DNA of 32,322 bases from Bacteroidales bacterium. GTDB taxonomy: Bacteria; Bacteroidota; Bacteroidia; Bacteroidales; P3. Where the stretch lies: positions 1 through 32,322 of the forward strand of contig JAFUGA010000052.1 in NCBI GenBank assembly GCA_017469625.1. Direction: 5' to 3'. Positions 1-10,077 of the stretch are shown one piece after another. Each line of letters begins with the position of its first letter. The stretch's first letter is position 1. A model generated the notes under the pieces. That model ran no database searches. It was not told the origin of the DNA and saw only the letters and a program-made list of their open reading frames with translations. The translations under genes were made by a program, and so were the position numbers.

Positions 1-27
1 ATATTAACATCTATTCCAGAACGGAAA

Positions 28-63
28 AACAAAAAAAGCCGTGCAACTTATTTGTTACACGGT
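28..63 (-). terminator. Intrinsic terminator after secA
   Basis: Read on the minus strand, CCGTGTAAC, a six-base AAATAA loop and GTTGCACGG form a stem (one mismatch) followed by CTTTTTTTG. It lies about 130 bp past the secA stop, with no gene between, so it should end the wzz-wzy-secA transcript. Confidence 0.8.
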
Positions 64-191
64 CTTATTTACTATTTTGTTATTACTAAATTTCCAAATA
101 CAACTTGTAAGTAATATTGCTTTAGAACTTAATGTTTAACGGTTTAAAATTTTTAGTATCTTTAACATTATGAAACTATAATGCGTATAGC

Positions 192-3100
192 CTAATTGCC
201 AGCAGGTGCTACCTGCCCGTGGCAGTTTTTGTATTTTTTACCAGAACCACAAGGGCAAGGGTCGTTTCGTCCTATCTTGTTTTCTACACGTATAGGCTGT
301 GGTTTCTCTTGTCTTGGTGCATTGGAAGAAGTGTTATTTACTTCACGAGAAGTTTTCAGATGACGTTGGTCTGTGGTAGGCTCTTCGGTTTCACGTATGT
401 TGTTAGTGTTTATAGGTAATGCTGCACGACAAAGGAACGAAGAAATATCGTGGTTTATCTCTATAAGCATCTGCTCAAATAGATTGAAACTCTCTAACTT
501 GTAGATTACCAGCGGGTCTTTCTGTTCGTATGCAGCATTCTGTACATTCTGACGCAAATCGTCTAAGTTTCTAAGATGTTCTTTCCATGCAGTGTCTATT
601 ATTTGCAGGGTTATGCTTTTCTCTACAGAAAGGGCTATCTCTTTTCCCTCGCTCTCGTAAGATTTCTTTATAGGTGCTATAGCATTTATCACCTTTATAC
701 CATCGGTGATAGGGAAGGCTACATTTTCGTAACGTGATGAGTTGTTTTCTACTAAGTTCTTTACGAATGGAAATGCAAGTATAGATATTCTTTCCATACG
801 CTCTTTGTACCACTTATATACTGCTTCAAATAAGATGTCTTTTACTTTGGCTTTCTTTTCTTTGTTAAAAGACTCTTCATCTATAGGAATTTCAAAGCCG
901 AAAGTCATTTGGAATTGGTCTTTGATGTTTTGATAATCATAGTCGCTGTTATCCACCATAACTGCCACACAATCATACATCATATTTGAAATATCTATGG
1001 CAAGTTTATCTCCGTATAAAGCATTATGACGTTTTGTGTAGATAACAGTACGCTGGTTGTTCATAACATCATCGTATTCCAAAAGACGTTTTCTTACTCC
1101 AAAGTTGTTCTCTTCTACTTTCTTCTGAGCCCTTTCTATGCTTCGTGTCATCATAGAATGTTGTATAACTTCACCCTCTTGTATGCCTAAACGGTCCATC
1201 ATCTTTATCATACGTTCTGAACCAAATTTACGCATAAGTTCATCTTCTAAAGAAACAAAGAACTGACTACTTCCAGGGTCGCCTTGACGTCCAGCACGAC
1301 CTCTAAGCTGTCTATCTACTCTTCTACTCTGATGTCTTTCGGTACCTATGATAGCCAAACCACCTGCCTCTTTCACTCCTTCTCCAAGTTTTATGTCTGT
1401 ACCTCTACCAGCCATATTGGTTGCAATGGTTACAGTGCCTGCTTTTCCAGCGTGTGCTACTATCTCGGCTTCTTTCTGATGAAGTTTAGCGTTAAGCACT
1501 TGATGAGGAATACGTCTTAGTTTCAACATCTTACTCAATAGTTCTGATGTTTCCACATCTACTGTACCTATAAGTACAGGACGGTTCTCTTCTCTAAGAT
1601 GTTCTACCTCTGTAATGACGGCTGCAAACTTCTCTCTCTTGGTCTTGTATATAAGGTCTTCGTGGTCTAAACGTATTACAGGACGGTTGGTAGGTATGGT
1701 AACAACGTCTAACTTGTATATGTTCCAAAACTCTCCTGCTTCTGTTTCAGCAGTACCTGTCATACCTGCAAGTTTCTTGTACATACGGAAATAGTTCTGC
1801 AAAGTGATAGTAGCGTATGTTTGAGTAGCAGCCTGAACCTTTACTTTCTCTTTCGCTTCTATGGCTTGGTGAAGACCATCTGAATATCTTCTACCCTCCA
1901 TAATACGTCCTGTCTGTTCATCTACTATCTTTATTTGGTCACCTACAACTATGTATTCTACATTGTTTTCAAACAAAGCGTATGCTTTCAACAGTTGGTT
2001 TATAGTATGTACTCTGTCGCTTTGAACAGCAAAATTCTGCATTATCTCGTTCTTTTTCTGAGATTTCTCTTCTGGTGAAAGTTCTTCTTTCTCCAATTCT
2101 GCTATCTGCGAGCCTACATCTGGCAAGATATAAAACTTAGGGTCTTCTCCCAATTTGGACAAGAACTCCATACCTTTTTCTGTAAGTTCTATGGTGTTGT
2201 GCTGTTCTTCTATTACGAAATAAAGTTCATCATCTACCTTGTACATCTCTTTTTGTTGGTCTTGCATATAGAAGGCTTCTGTTTTCAACATAAGAGATTT
2301 CATTCCTGTTTCACTCAACAGTTTTATAAGGGCTTTGTTCTTTGGCAATCCATGATGAGCCCTTAGCAAAAGTTTTCCTCCTTCGGCTTCTTGTTCTGTA
2401 GTCTTAGTTGGAGAGTTTAAAATGTTTCTTGCATCTGATATTATCTGAGTAACAAGTTGTCTTTGTGCGTTGTAAAGTTTCTCTATTATAGGACAAAATC
2501 TATCAAACTCTTGGTCATCTCCTTTTGGTGTAGGACCAGAGATAATCAAAGGGGTACGTGCATCGTCTATTAGGACAGAATCCACCTCATCTACTATAGC
2601 ATAGTTGTGTTCTCGCTGAACTATCTCGTTGGTATTGTTACACATGTTATCTCTTAGGTAATCAAAACCAAACTCGTTGTTTGTTCCGTATGTAATATCG
2701 CAATTGTAGGCTGCTCTTCTGCTTTCTGAGTTTGGCTCGTGTTTATCTATACAATCCACACTTAGACCGTGAAACTCAAACAACCTACCCATCCATTCAC
2801 TATCTCGTTTTGCCAAATAGTCATTCACGGTTACAACATGAACACCTTTTCCAGCAAGAGCGTTTAGGTAAATAGGAAGTGTTGCCACTAAGGTTTTTCC
2901 TTCACCTGTAGCCATCTCTGCTATCTTTCCTTGATGTAGGACTATACCACCTATGAGTTGAACATCGTAGTGAACCATATCCCATTTTATCATAGAGCCA
3001 CCAGCCATCCACTCGTTCTTGTAATAGGCTTTATCTCCCACTATTCTTATGGAATCTCTACAAGTAGAAAGGTATCTATCATATTCTGTAGCCAAAACCT

Positions 3101-3485
3101 CTACTTCTGTATTCTCTACAAAACGTTTGGCTGTTTCTTTAACGACTGCAAAGGCTTCTGGTAGTATCTTGTTAAGTATCTCTTGGGTTTTGGAATATAT
3201 CTTTTTGTCCAACTCTTCTATTCTATCGTAACACTTTTGTTTCTCAGCAACACTCATATCAAAACTATTGTCAAGTTCTGTCTTTATAGCGTTCTTTTCA
3301 TTCTCTTGTTCCATAATAGCATCTTTTATAGCCTTACGAAACTCTGTAGTCTTGTTACGAAGTTCATCGTTTGACAAACCTTTGATATTATCGTATGCCG
3401 CCAAACATTGTTTCAATATAGGATTTATTTCCTTTATATCTCTTTGAGATTTGTTACCAAATATTGATGCCAAAAAATTTTTCAT
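192..3485 (-). CDS. secA: Preprotein translocase ATPase SecA
   Basis: SecA is the cytoplasmic ATPase that drives unfolded preproteins through SecYEG. The 1097-residue protein shows the Walker A motif GEGKT at 194-198, the DEVD Walker B box at 299-302, the [11 protein letters not shown] motif of the second nucleotide-binding fold, and a C-terminal zinc-binding tail (Cys1077, Cys1079, Cys1088, His1089 in [13 protein letters not shown]). The length is larger than the roughly 900 residues of E. coli SecA. This is usual for Bacteroidota, which carry insertions between and around the motor domains. The ATG start gives the expected N-terminus. It begins 17 bp after the stop of the O-antigen-ligase-like gene, so it is probably transcribed from the wzz promoter or from an internal promoter I do not see. 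Identity is certain; the operon link is inferred from spacing. Confidence 0.98.
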   Translation of the reverse strand: MKNFLASIFGNKSQRDIKEINPILKQCLAAYDNIKGLSNDELRNKTTEFRKAIKDAIMEQENEKNAIKTELDNSFDMSVAEKQKCYDRIEELDKKIYSKTQEILNKILPEAFAVVKETAKRFVENTEVEVLATEYDRYLSTCRDSIRIVGDKAYYKNEWMAGGSMIKWDMVHYDVQLIGGIVLHQGKIAEMATGEGKTLVATLPIYLNALAGKGVHVVTVNDYLAKRDSEWMGRLFEFHGLSVDCIDKHEPNSESRRAAYNCDITYGTNNEFGFDYLRDNMCNNTNEIVQREHNYAIVDEVDSVLIDDARTPLIISGPTPKGDDQEFDRFCPIIEKLYNAQRQLVTQIISDARNILNSPTKTTEQEAEGGKLLLRAHHGLPKNKALIKLLSETGMKSLMLKTEAFYMQDQQKEMYKVDDELYFVIEEQHNTIELTEKGMEFLSKLGEDPKFYILPDVGSQIAELEKEELSPEEKSQKKNEIMQNFAVQSDRVHTINQLLKAYALFENNVEYIVVGDQIKIVDEQTGRIMEGRRYSDGLHQAIEAKEKVKVQAATQTYATITLQNYFRMYKKLAGMTGTAETEAGEFWNIYKLDVVTIPTNRPVIRLDHEDLIYKTKREKFAAVITEVEHLREENRPVLIGTVDVETSELLSKMLKLRRIPHQVLNAKLHQKEAEIVAHAGKAGTVTIATNMAGRGTDIKLGEGVKEAGGLAIIGTERHQSRRVDRQLRGRAGRQGDPGSSQFFVSLEDELMRKFGSERMIKMMDRLGIQEGEVIQHSMMTRSIERAQKKVEENNFGVRKRLLEYDDVMNNQRTVIYTKRHNALYGDKLAIDISNMMYDCVAVMVDNSDYDYQNIKDQFQMTFGFEIPIDEESFNKEKKAKVKDILFEAVYKWYKERMERISILAFPFVKNLVENNSSRYENVAFPITDGIKVINAIAPIKKSYESEGKEIALSVEKSITLQIIDTAWKEHLRNLDDLRQNVQNAAYEQKDPLVIYKLESFNLFEQMLIEINHDISSFLCRAALPINTNNIRETEEPTTDQRHLKTSREVNNTSSNAPRQEKPQPIRVENKIGRNDPCPCGSGKKYKNCHGQVAPAGN

Positions 3486-3502
3486 CTTCTTTTTTTGAAT
3501 TA

Positions 3503-4972
3503 TTATTTTGTTTTAACTATTGTTTCTTCTGTTTCAATCTGTTTCGCCTGATACAAATCCAATGCCACTATCATTGCTGTCATACTCCAGAATGGTATTG
3601 CCAATTTGTCAGTATCTAAAAAGTTGTTCATAACTCCATGAACGTAATATGTTATAAGGCTGAGAGTGATAAACAAAGATAGGTTGGCTATGTTTCTATC
3701 TTTTGCTCTGTGATACACTCTTATACCATAATATACAGAGGTTGCAAATACAAGTATTATAGTTATACAACCTACTAATCCTGTTTCACAAAGAGGTCCT
3801 ATATACTCGCTATGTGCATTACCCAAAGTACCTTCGTTGGTAGAGATAACCGTTCTTTCAGAGGATTTCTGGTATCTACCATAGACAAACTGATATGTAC
3901 CAAAGCCCCACCCTACTATAGGTCTTTCTTTAGCCATACGCAAAGCACAAGACCAACGGTTTAATCTTTCAGTATTGGATGCGTCTGTTGTTATGTTGCT
4001 CATAGATTGTATATGTTCAGAGATATTTCCTGAGGAATCTTGATTGTTGCTTTGTAGTTTCTGCATAATATTTCCCCAAGAAAAGACAACAACTCCCAAG
4101 AACAAAAGCCCTGTAGTCATTATGAATCTCGTGTTTATCTTTAGTTTTATAATCGTAAGTATCATAAAAGCGGCTATGACACTTATCCAAGTAGCCCTTG
4201 CATAACACAATACAAATCCTACAGAAAGCCATGCACATATCCACGCAAACAAGATTCTTAACCATTTTTTGTTGTTCAGCATCTCTTTTTTTGCAAACAA
4301 ATAATAGAAACTTACAGGTATAAACAAACCTATCGCTGCTCCGTATGCTGTATGGTCGTTATAGAATGGTAGCATTATGTAGTCTGCATAGTCGTGGTCA
4401 AATCCTTTGAGAGCATACTTTATAGTACTTATTATGATTATAACACTTAAAGCAAATCCATAAGAAGCTATAAACCAAAGTATTTTCTTGTAATCTTTGA
4501 ATATTCCAAGTACTAAAAAATAACAAGGAACAACGAAAAACAGTCTTGCAAACAAGTGTTTCAACGATACTATAACGTCCCAACTAAATATAGTAGTAAA
4601 TCCTATCCAAACTATAGAGATAAGTATCCAAAAAGATACAGGGTGTTTTAGGTGAGAGAGGTTATATTTTTTATTGAAAAAGCATTCCCACAAAAAGATA
4701 CACATAACCAATACCAACATAGGCTCTGTAGGTACGGTTACCGAAAGGCTTTCGTTTCTGAAAAAGATAGAAAACGGTGTGAGAAAGGCTATTATGAATA
4801 TTGTATAGTAAAACCTTAATAGGATAAACAGCAAGCCCAACAATATCAAAGGCAAGAATGCGAACATACTCACCCCATATTCTATTGCATAAAAGCCAAG
4901 CAATAGAAACAAAAGACAAGATATGCTCACAATGGCTATATCCTTTAGGTTGTACTTACTTAGAAAGTGCAT
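3503..4972 (-). CDS. O-antigen ligase/polymerase-like membrane protein (WaaL/Wzy family)
   Basis: A 489-residue, very hydrophobic protein with about ten to twelve predicted membrane segments and one long hydrophilic loop at about residues 310-400. That loop holds the pattern typical of the Wzy_C/O-antigen ligase family: [11 protein letters not shown], then a conserved [16 protein letters not shown] stretch. Members either ligate O-antigen or polymerise surface glycan at the periplasmic face of the inner membrane, and the sequence alone does not say which. The start lies 2 bp past the stop of the wzz-like gene, and a chain-length partner next door favours a role in polymerising or attaching a surface polysaccharide. 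No glycosyltransferases are in the window, so the substrate is unknown. Confidence 0.88.
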   Translation of the reverse strand: MHFLSKYNLKDIAIVSISCLLFLLLGFYAIEYGVSMFAFLPLILLGLLFILLRFYYTIFIIAFLTPFSIFFRNESLSVTVPTEPMLVLVMCIFLWECFFNKKYNLSHLKHPVSFWILISIVWIGFTTIFSWDVIVSLKHLFARLFFVVPCYFLVLGIFKDYKKILWFIASYGFALSVIIIISTIKYALKGFDHDYADYIMLPFYNDHTAYGAAIGLFIPVSFYYLFAKKEMLNNKKWLRILFAWICAWLSVGFVLCYARATWISVIAAFMILTIIKLKINTRFIMTTGLLFLGVVVFSWGNIMQKLQSNNQDSSGNISEHIQSMSNITTDASNTERLNRWSCALRMAKERPIVGWGFGTYQFVYGRYQKSSERTVISTNEGTLGNAHSEYIGPLCETGLVGCITIILVFATSVYYGIRVYHRAKDRNIANLSLFITLSLITYYVHGVMNNFLDTDKLAIPFWSMTAMIVALDLYQAKQIETEETIVKTK

Positions 4973-4974
4973 TG

Positions 4975-5958
4975 TTATTTCTTAGAAAAATATTTCTCTT
5001 TTATTACCAAATATTCCGCTGCTATAAGGGTGCAACACAATGTAGAGATAAGCACTATAAGACTTCTTTTAGGTTTATCTTTCTTTCCAGCAATGCTTGC
5101 ATATTCTACAACGAAATCTGTAGGTACATCTGCATTTAGGTCCAACACTGCTTGTTCATAATGTGCGTCCCAAGTCTGAAGGTTTTTCCTCTTGTATTCC
5201 AACTGTTCTACAAGGTTCGCAAGTTTTGGTCCGTATTTAGCCAAAGTGTCCATCTTTCTCTCTATTCTCTGCACTGCAGCCTCGTTTCCTTGTGCTACTT
5301 GTTTGCCCAACTCCATAGCCATACGGTCTGCATAATTCTCTGGTTTATAGATATGAGATTGTTCTGAAAGTCTGCTCAGAGAATCTGCCAAAACATCTAT
5401 CTCGTCCAAAAGTCTTTGTTTTGAAACCTCTAAACAGTTTTTTATGCTGTCTGCTTTGGCTCTTTTCATATCGTTTCTTAAGACGTTCAACTCTTTTATC
5501 ATATAGTTGGTAATCTCTGCTGCATACTTAGGGTCTTTATCCCATACCGTAAGTTTGACACCCAAATAATCAGAACGCTTTGCCTTTATGTTCTTTTCCA
5601 TCTTCATAAGCAGTCTATCTCCTTGTGCTACACCACCTTTAACACCGTAATGTTCTACAAGGTTAAACTGTTTTGCCACCTTCTGCATTATGGTCCAAGA
5701 AGTAAGCATCTCCAAGATATACTCACTCTCTGTTTCTGTACCATAAAGATATGGGTCTAATCTATCTCCTTCGTTAAGGTAAGATTTTGACATAGAATTG
5801 ACCGCACTTGGCAATAGCAAAGCCTGTGATTTGTAATAATTTGGCAAAAGTAAAGATATTCCTGCCGAAATAATAGCCGCAACAATCATCACCACCAACA
5901 AAAACTTGCGATGTTTGTTCAGAAATTTTACAGTTCCCTCTAAGTTTATATTATCCAT
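4975..5958 (-). CDS. Wzz-type polysaccharide chain-length determinant
   Basis: A 327-residue protein with the Wzz/polysaccharide co-polymerase layout: a membrane helix at about 19-38 ending in LLLPNYYKSQA, a periplasmic middle rich in alpha-helical and coiled-coil sequence (about 60-290), and a second membrane helix at about 299-318 before a short basic tail. There is no C-terminal tyrosine kinase domain, so it is the stand-alone type. Such proteins set the chain length of O-antigen or capsule made by a Wzy polymerase, which fits the adjacent gene 2 bp downstream. It is the first gene of the minus operon running to secA. Its leader of about 125 nt starts at a TATCTTTG box beside the inverted-repeat element. 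Confidence 0.87.
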   Translation of the reverse strand: MDNINLEGTVKFLNKHRKFLLVVMIVAAIISAGISLLLPNYYKSQALLLPSAVNSMSKSYLNEGDRLDPYLYGTETESEYILEMLTSWTIMQKVAKQFNLVEHYGVKGGVAQGDRLLMKMEKNIKAKRSDYLGVKLTVWDKDPKYAAEITNYMIKELNVLRNDMKRAKADSIKNCLEVSKQRLLDEIDVLADSLSRLSEQSHIYKPENYADRMAMELGKQVAQGNEAAVQRIERKMDTLAKYGPKLANLVEQLEYKRKNLQTWDAHYEQAVLDLNADVPTDFVVEYASIAGKKDKPKRSLIVLISTLCCTLIAAEYLVIKEKYFSKK

Positions 5959-6084
5959 CGTTATTATTTATTAAATATTGATATTTTTATTCTATCTATT
6001 GTATATATTATATGTATATACTACACTCTTTTCTTTACTACAAAAAAAAGCCACTCTTTGAAACCTCTTATAGTAAATAAGTTG

Positions 6085-6092
6085 CAAAGATA
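6085..6092 (-). promoter_or_regulatory. -7 box of the wzz-like operon
   Basis: The minus strand reads TATCTTTG, a perfect Bacteroidota -7 element, about 127 nt before the wzz start. The expected -33 position falls across the left end of the inverted-repeat element (which begins at 6108), and no TTG is seen at the right distance. Insertion of the element may have replaced the original -33. Confidence 0.5.
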
Positions 6093-6107
6093 CAAAAATT
6101 TTATTTA

Positions 6108-6382
6108 CCAGACACCGTCTGGAGGGAATAATGCATACGCACCACCTTGTAGGTGGAAACAATATGCTGACGCACTTAAGGTTTGATAGTTATAATATAT
6201 AATGTAAAAGCACTTTGGAAATTATCTTTAAAGGTTTTATAATCCTTAATTTCACAAAACAAAGTTTTACAATTCTATCTCTTTATTTTACGAAAATAAA
6301 ACAAAGTTTTAGAAAATTAAAACAATGTTTCAGCAAGGTGCTACGTGGTGCGTATGCATTATTCCCTCCAGACGGTGTCTGG
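6108..6382. mobile_element. 275-bp MITE-like element with 38-bp terminal inverted repeats
   Basis: Positions 6108-6145 and 6345-6382 are perfect 38-bp inverted copies (CCAGACACCGTCTGG at the outer end, then GGGAATAATGCATACGCAC). The outer 15 bp of each end is itself a small hairpin: CCAGAC, three bases, GTCTGG. The 199-bp interior has no open frame. It includes an array of four 21-bp repeat units that almost touches the right end. There is no clear target duplication, though TA lies next to both ends. This size and structure suit a non-autonomous transposable element, or a RAYT/REP-like structure. No matching transposase is in the window. The right end abuts the TAG stop codon of the fucosidase gene. 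Confidence 0.75.
6256..6339. repeat. 21-bp repeat array A (inside the inverted-repeat element)
   Basis: Four units with core C positions at 6260, 6281, 6302 and 6323, exactly 21 bp apart. Units 1 and 3 carry the full AAAACAAAGTTTT core. Unit 2 is CTTTA and unit 4 is CAATG. The spacer between cores is similar to the other arrays (for example TTCTATCTCTTT). Confidence 0.85.
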
Positions 6383-7795
6383 CTATAAAGTTATTACTAA
6401 AACATTTTGTTCTTTGATTTTTTCTTTATCTAATATTTTTAGGGTGTAAGTTCCATTATTATAAGATAGTTTGGCTTTTTGTTTGTAGCCTAATATCTTT
6501 TTTGTTCCTTTGCTGAGTTTTTCAGAGAAAGAGAACTTGTATTCGTCTTGCAAAGCAAGGGTGTCGGATATAAGAATGAGAGCATAATTTTTACCGTTTT
6601 TGTTGTGTGTAAAGCATATATTATCTTGTTTGTATGGTGCTATAGGTCTGGTGTTGTAGATAGCCTCTCCATTCACTTGCAACCAACTACCCATAGACTT
6701 CATTCTATCTAAGGCTTGTTGTGGTAGGTTTCCATTTTCATCTGGTCCTACATTCAGAAGTAAGTTTCCTCCTTTTGCAACTATATCTACTAATATGTGT
6801 AAGAGTGTATTAACGGATTTGTAGTTATCATTTTTAACATAAGACCAAGAATCACCCATAGTCATACAAGTTTCCCAAGCATAATCCAAAGGTTTTTCTG
6901 GTATCTGTTGTTCGGGTGTGGTGTAGTTCTCATATTTCCCACCAACACTCCTATCCACTATTATCATATCTTCGTTTGTCTGTCTTGCAATCTCTGCAAG
7001 TTTAGGCATATCTATATCTTGTACTCTTTTGTATGCTCCCAACCAAGAAAGTACCTCATCGTTATTTATACTCCATTGTGGTCTTACCCAACCACCATCT
7101 AACCAAAGTATATCTATCTCGCCATAGTTTTGAGTTAGTTCTCTTATCTGATTGTAGGTAAAATTACAAAAAGATTTCCACTTTTCAGGGTGCTTTTCTA
7201 TATCATAATTAACGTTTCTGTCTGGTGTAGCCCAAAGTTCTGACCAATAGTCTTTGTTGTGCCAATCGGGTTTAGAGAAATATAACCCTGTCCAAAAGCC
7301 TTCTTTTCTAAACGCATCAACGACTTGTTTTACTATGTCATTGTTCTTGTTTTTTGAATACGGACAATCCTTTCCTGCAACACTATAATCGGTATACTGT
7401 GTTTTGAACATACAAAAACCATCGTGATGTTTAGCCGTGAAGACAAAGTATTTCATACCAGCATCTTTAGCAGCCTTTGCCCATTTCTTTGCATCAAAGT
7501 TCTTGGGGTTGAAACTCTTGTTCAGATTCCAATACCACTGTTTATACTCTTCATAAGCCCTACCTTTTCTATCTATCCACGGCTCATTGCATATAGACCA
7601 ACTTTCCACCAACTGTTCTTGTGTATATATACCCCAATGTGCAAAAAAGCCAAACTTTAAATCCTGCCATTCGGATATTCTATTCAATATAATAGGATTG
7701 GTTTCTGAAAGTTGTTCTTCTTTAGTTATCTCTCTTTGTGCAAAAAGAAAAAGATTGGAACAAAGAAATAAAGATAATAAAACAATGTTTTTCAT
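6383..7795 (-). CDS. Secreted GH29 alpha-L-fucosidase
   Basis: Hydrolyses terminal alpha-L-fucose from glycans. The 470-residue protein begins with a signal peptide (MKNIVLLSLFLCSNLFLFAQ, cleavage after AQ20), so it acts in the periplasm or outside. GH29 signatures follow: HWGIYTQ at 53-59, TAKHHDGF at 120-127, and EIDILWLDGGW at 226-236. Asp233 is the expected nucleophile. The catalytic barrel is followed by a short beta domain from about residue 380, ending NVLVITL, so the length is normal for a compact GH29 enzyme. It is the last gene of the pyrE operon, 12 bp after the PorE-like gene. Its TAG stop directly touches the right end of the inverted-repeat element. The C-terminus looks natural, but a slight trim by that insertion cannot be ruled out. 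Confidence 0.93.
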   Translation of the reverse strand: MKNIVLLSLFLCSNLFLFAQREITKEEQLSETNPIILNRISEWQDLKFGFFAHWGIYTQEQLVESWSICNEPWIDRKGRAYEEYKQWYWNLNKSFNPKNFDAKKWAKAAKDAGMKYFVFTAKHHDGFCMFKTQYTDYSVAGKDCPYSKNKNNDIVKQVVDAFRKEGFWTGLYFSKPDWHNKDYWSELWATPDRNVNYDIEKHPEKWKSFCNFTYNQIRELTQNYGEIDILWLDGGWVRPQWSINNDEVLSWLGAYKRVQDIDMPKLAEIARQTNEDMIIVDRSVGGKYENYTTPEQQIPEKPLDYAWETCMTMGDSWSYVKNDNYKSVNTLLHILVDIVAKGGNLLLNVGPDENGNLPQQALDRMKSMGSWLQVNGEAIYNTRPIAPYKQDNICFTHNKNGKNYALILISDTLALQDEYKFSFSEKLSKGTKKILGYKQKAKLSYNNGTYTLKILDKEKIKEQNVLVITL

Positions 7796-7807
7796 TTTTG
7801 TTTTGTT

Positions 7808-9649
7808 TTAATTTATTTGATAAAATACTTTTTCGCTCTGAGAATACTCCTTATTTATTCTGTCTTCTCTAATACCGTTACGAGTAAGATAGGTATAGAT
7901 TTTCTCTAACATATCTTTCTTTGCTTGTAGGTTTATTCTTATGCGAGGGTTGTTTTTCAAAAATATTATAAAGTTATCCAATATTATAGAACTTTCGTAA
8001 GTAAAATCTGTCTTTTGTTTGTTTAGTTGTATATCTTCTAATTGCATTCTCTGACCTGCTTCTATGGGTGAAACTTTTACAGACAAACTATCTTCGTTTT
8101 CTGTATTCACCACCCTACTGTAAAACATATAACCCAAGCTATTGAATAACAAAATATAGTTCTTTTTTTCTGAAAGCATAAGGGCAAAATTGTTGTTTTG
8201 CGAAAGAACTATCATATTTTTTATGGTTTGTTTCTCTACATCAAGCAAAGATATGGTTATGTTGGCAGATACTTCCATATCCGTATAAGCATTCTTTAGC
8301 ACTTTCTTTTCTGCTCGTGCTTTTTCGGGTAAAGAAAAGGTGTAAATCTCTGACTTTTTCGTCTTGTCGTTTTGCTTTACTATGTATGCTGTTTTGCCGT
8401 CTGCATAAACGCCTAAGCCTTGTTCAGATTGTTCTGTATTGATAGGGTAGCCTATGTTTTTAGGTTTTTGTTCAGAGTTTATATCTGTATAAAATATATC
8501 AAAACCTCCTATGGTTCTCCAGCCATTAGAAACAAAGTAAAACTTAGTATCGTCTGCTGCAATGAAAGGCATAAGTTCATCGTATGGAGTGTTGATATTT
8601 GCACCCATATTTATAGGTTCTTTCCATAGGTCTTTGTCTTCTCGTTGTGAAACCCAAATATCATAACCTCCCTTTCCACCCACTCTATTTGAAACAAAAT
8701 AAAGTGTGTTTCCGTCTTCCGAAATACTTGGTTGCAGTTCATCATAGGCATCTGTTGAAATGTTCAGTCTTTTTGCTTCAGACCAATATCCCTCATATTT
8801 ATCGCAATAGTATATATCCCACGTTCTGTTGTCTGTTTCTTCGTTTTTCACAGATAAATACAACCTATTATTGTCTGGTGTTATACTCACTCTACCCTCT
8901 CTCTTACCATTATTGAAAGGTAAATCTTCTTTAAAACCTCTATCATAAAACCCTTTCTCATCAAGTAAAGATTTACCTGTTAAGATTTCTTTTTTCACCT
9001 CAAAAGAAGAAAGAAAAGAATCTCTTACAGTATCTCTTGTTATCTCTTCTCTAAGGAAATAAACCTCTTTTTCATCGTAAGAAATAAAGGGTTCATAATA
9101 ATTCATATTCTCTGCCAAAAAGTTGAGTCTTTTAGGTGAATATTCCACAGGATTTTCCATAGTTTCAGAAAGAAAATCACTCCAATTAAGATAGTTTATT
9201 GCTTGATTTCTTAGTGAGTCATAAGATTCTATATCTTCTGTAAGTTCCATAAAGGTTTGAAAATCTTTCTGTGCTTGTAGGTATTTCTCATCTGAATAAT
9301 CTATAACACCCAAATAGTACCACAACAAAGGGTGAGAAAACTCTTCACAGTTCTCTCTGCACAATGGAAAATACTTTTCTATCATCTTGGTGTTGTCTGT
9401 ATTCACCCCTATCATTCCCATAATAAAATAAGGTGAAGCAAAGTTACTTTCTTCTTTTATGATAGAGTTCAGAAAGGAAGAAGCCTTTTGATACTTCCTA
9501 TCTTGGAAATAAGAAAAGGCTTTTGTAAATTGTTTTTTCAAAGAGTTGTCTATCTCTATACTACAAGGGTCATAATCCAATATGCTTTCTTTCTGTGCAG
9601 AACATAGAAAAGAAACTAACAACAGCACAAAAAGAAAGTTTTTTTTCAT
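7808..9649 (-). CDS. PorE-like TPR / PD40 propeller / OmpA-fold protein
   Basis: A 613-residue exported protein (signal peptide to about SAQ19). Domains in order are a TPR-like helical region at about 35-150, and a PD40 beta-propeller at about 180-445 with repeats such as DELQPSISEDGNTLYFVSNR and DELMPFIAADDTKFYFVSNG. A beta-sandwich resembling a carboxypeptidase regulatory domain follows at about 450-535, then a C-terminal OmpA_C-like fold at about 538-613. This order matches PorE, the peptidoglycan-linked part of the type IX secretion system. However, the C-terminal domain lacks the usual Asp and the NxxLSxxRA helix that hold peptidoglycan, and there is no lipobox. It may be a paralogue with a different anchor. 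Its ATG overlaps the upstream stop as ATGA, implying translational coupling within the pyrE operon. No other T9SS gene is in view. Confidence 0.7.
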   Translation of the reverse strand: MKKNFLFVLLLVSFLCSAQKESILDYDPCSIEIDNSLKKQFTKAFSYFQDRKYQKASSFLNSIIKEESNFASPYFIMGMIGVNTDNTKMIEKYFPLCRENCEEFSHPLLWYYLGVIDYSDEKYLQAQKDFQTFMELTEDIESYDSLRNQAINYLNWSDFLSETMENPVEYSPKRLNFLAENMNYYEPFISYDEKEVYFLREEITRDTVRDSFLSSFEVKKEILTGKSLLDEKGFYDRGFKEDLPFNNGKREGRVSITPDNNRLYLSVKNEETDNRTWDIYYCDKYEGYWSEAKRLNISTDAYDELQPSISEDGNTLYFVSNRVGGKGGYDIWVSQREDKDLWKEPINMGANINTPYDELMPFIAADDTKFYFVSNGWRTIGGFDIFYTDINSEQKPKNIGYPINTEQSEQGLGVYADGKTAYIVKQNDKTKKSEIYTFSLPEKARAEKKVLKNAYTDMEVSANITISLLDVEKQTIKNMIVLSQNNNFALMLSEKKNYILLFNSLGYMFYSRVVNTENEDSLSVKVSPIEAGQRMQLEDIQLNKQKTDFTYESSIILDNFIIFLKNNPRIRINLQAKKDMLEKIYTYLTRNGIREDRINKEYSQSEKVFYQIN

Positions 9650-10077
9650 ATCTGACCATCAACTGATTTCTTTATACCATCCATCAACTGATTTAGAGCG
9701 TTCTCTATCTGTTTTTTAAACATCATAAGCAACATAGAATTGCCTTCTACAGAACATTTGCCTTGCATAGTACAAGATGTCTCCGAAAGTTTTGAGAACA
9801 TAAAATTCATAGCAAAAGAAAATCCTCCCAAAACTTCTTTTGTACTCATTATAGTTATGTAATCAAATGGTTTTCTATCTGTTATCTTCAACTCTATATC
9901 TGCATTCATTCCATTGGCTTCTACACTAAAGGAAAGATTGTCATAAGAACTTTGAAAATTCTTTATCTTGTCGCTTTGCTGAGGAAGAGCTCTAAGATTG
10001 GAAAAATCACTTAAAGCATAGAAAACTGCTTCTACAGGTTTATTTAACTCTATTGTCTTAGTGTCTATTTGTTTCAT
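9646..10077 (-). CDS. SRPBCC (START-like) family protein
   Basis: A 143-residue cytoplasmic protein with the helix-grip pattern of SRPBCC/polyketide-cyclase proteins: an N-terminal strand ending ELNKPVEAVFYALSDFSNL, an antiparallel sheet rich in alternating hydrophobic residues, and a long C-terminal amphipathic helix (MLLMMFKKQIENALNQLMDGIKKS). Such folds bind small hydrophobic ligands, but the ligand is unknown here. It overlaps pyrE upstream and the PorE-like gene downstream by ATGA four-base overlaps, so all three are translated from one message. I recall an SRPBCC gene next to pyrE in other Bacteroidota, but the link has no known biochemical explanation. Confidence 0.75.
   Translation of the reverse strand: MKQIDTKTIELNKPVEAVFYALSDFSNLRALPQQSDKIKNFQSSYDNLSFSVEANGMNADIELKITDRKPFDYITIMSTKEVLGGFSFAMNFMFSKLSETSCTMQGKCSVEGNSMLLMMFKKQIENALNQLMDGIKKSVDGQI

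Noticed and set aside
6108-6122. Outer hairpin of the inverted-repeat element as an intrinsic terminator for the fucosidase operon
   Set aside because: The CCAGAC/GTCTGG stems are not followed by a T-run on either strand.
6256-6339. 21-bp arrays as CRISPR
   Set aside because: The whole 21-bp unit is related from copy to copy, so there are no unique spacers, repeats are too short, and no cas gene is near.
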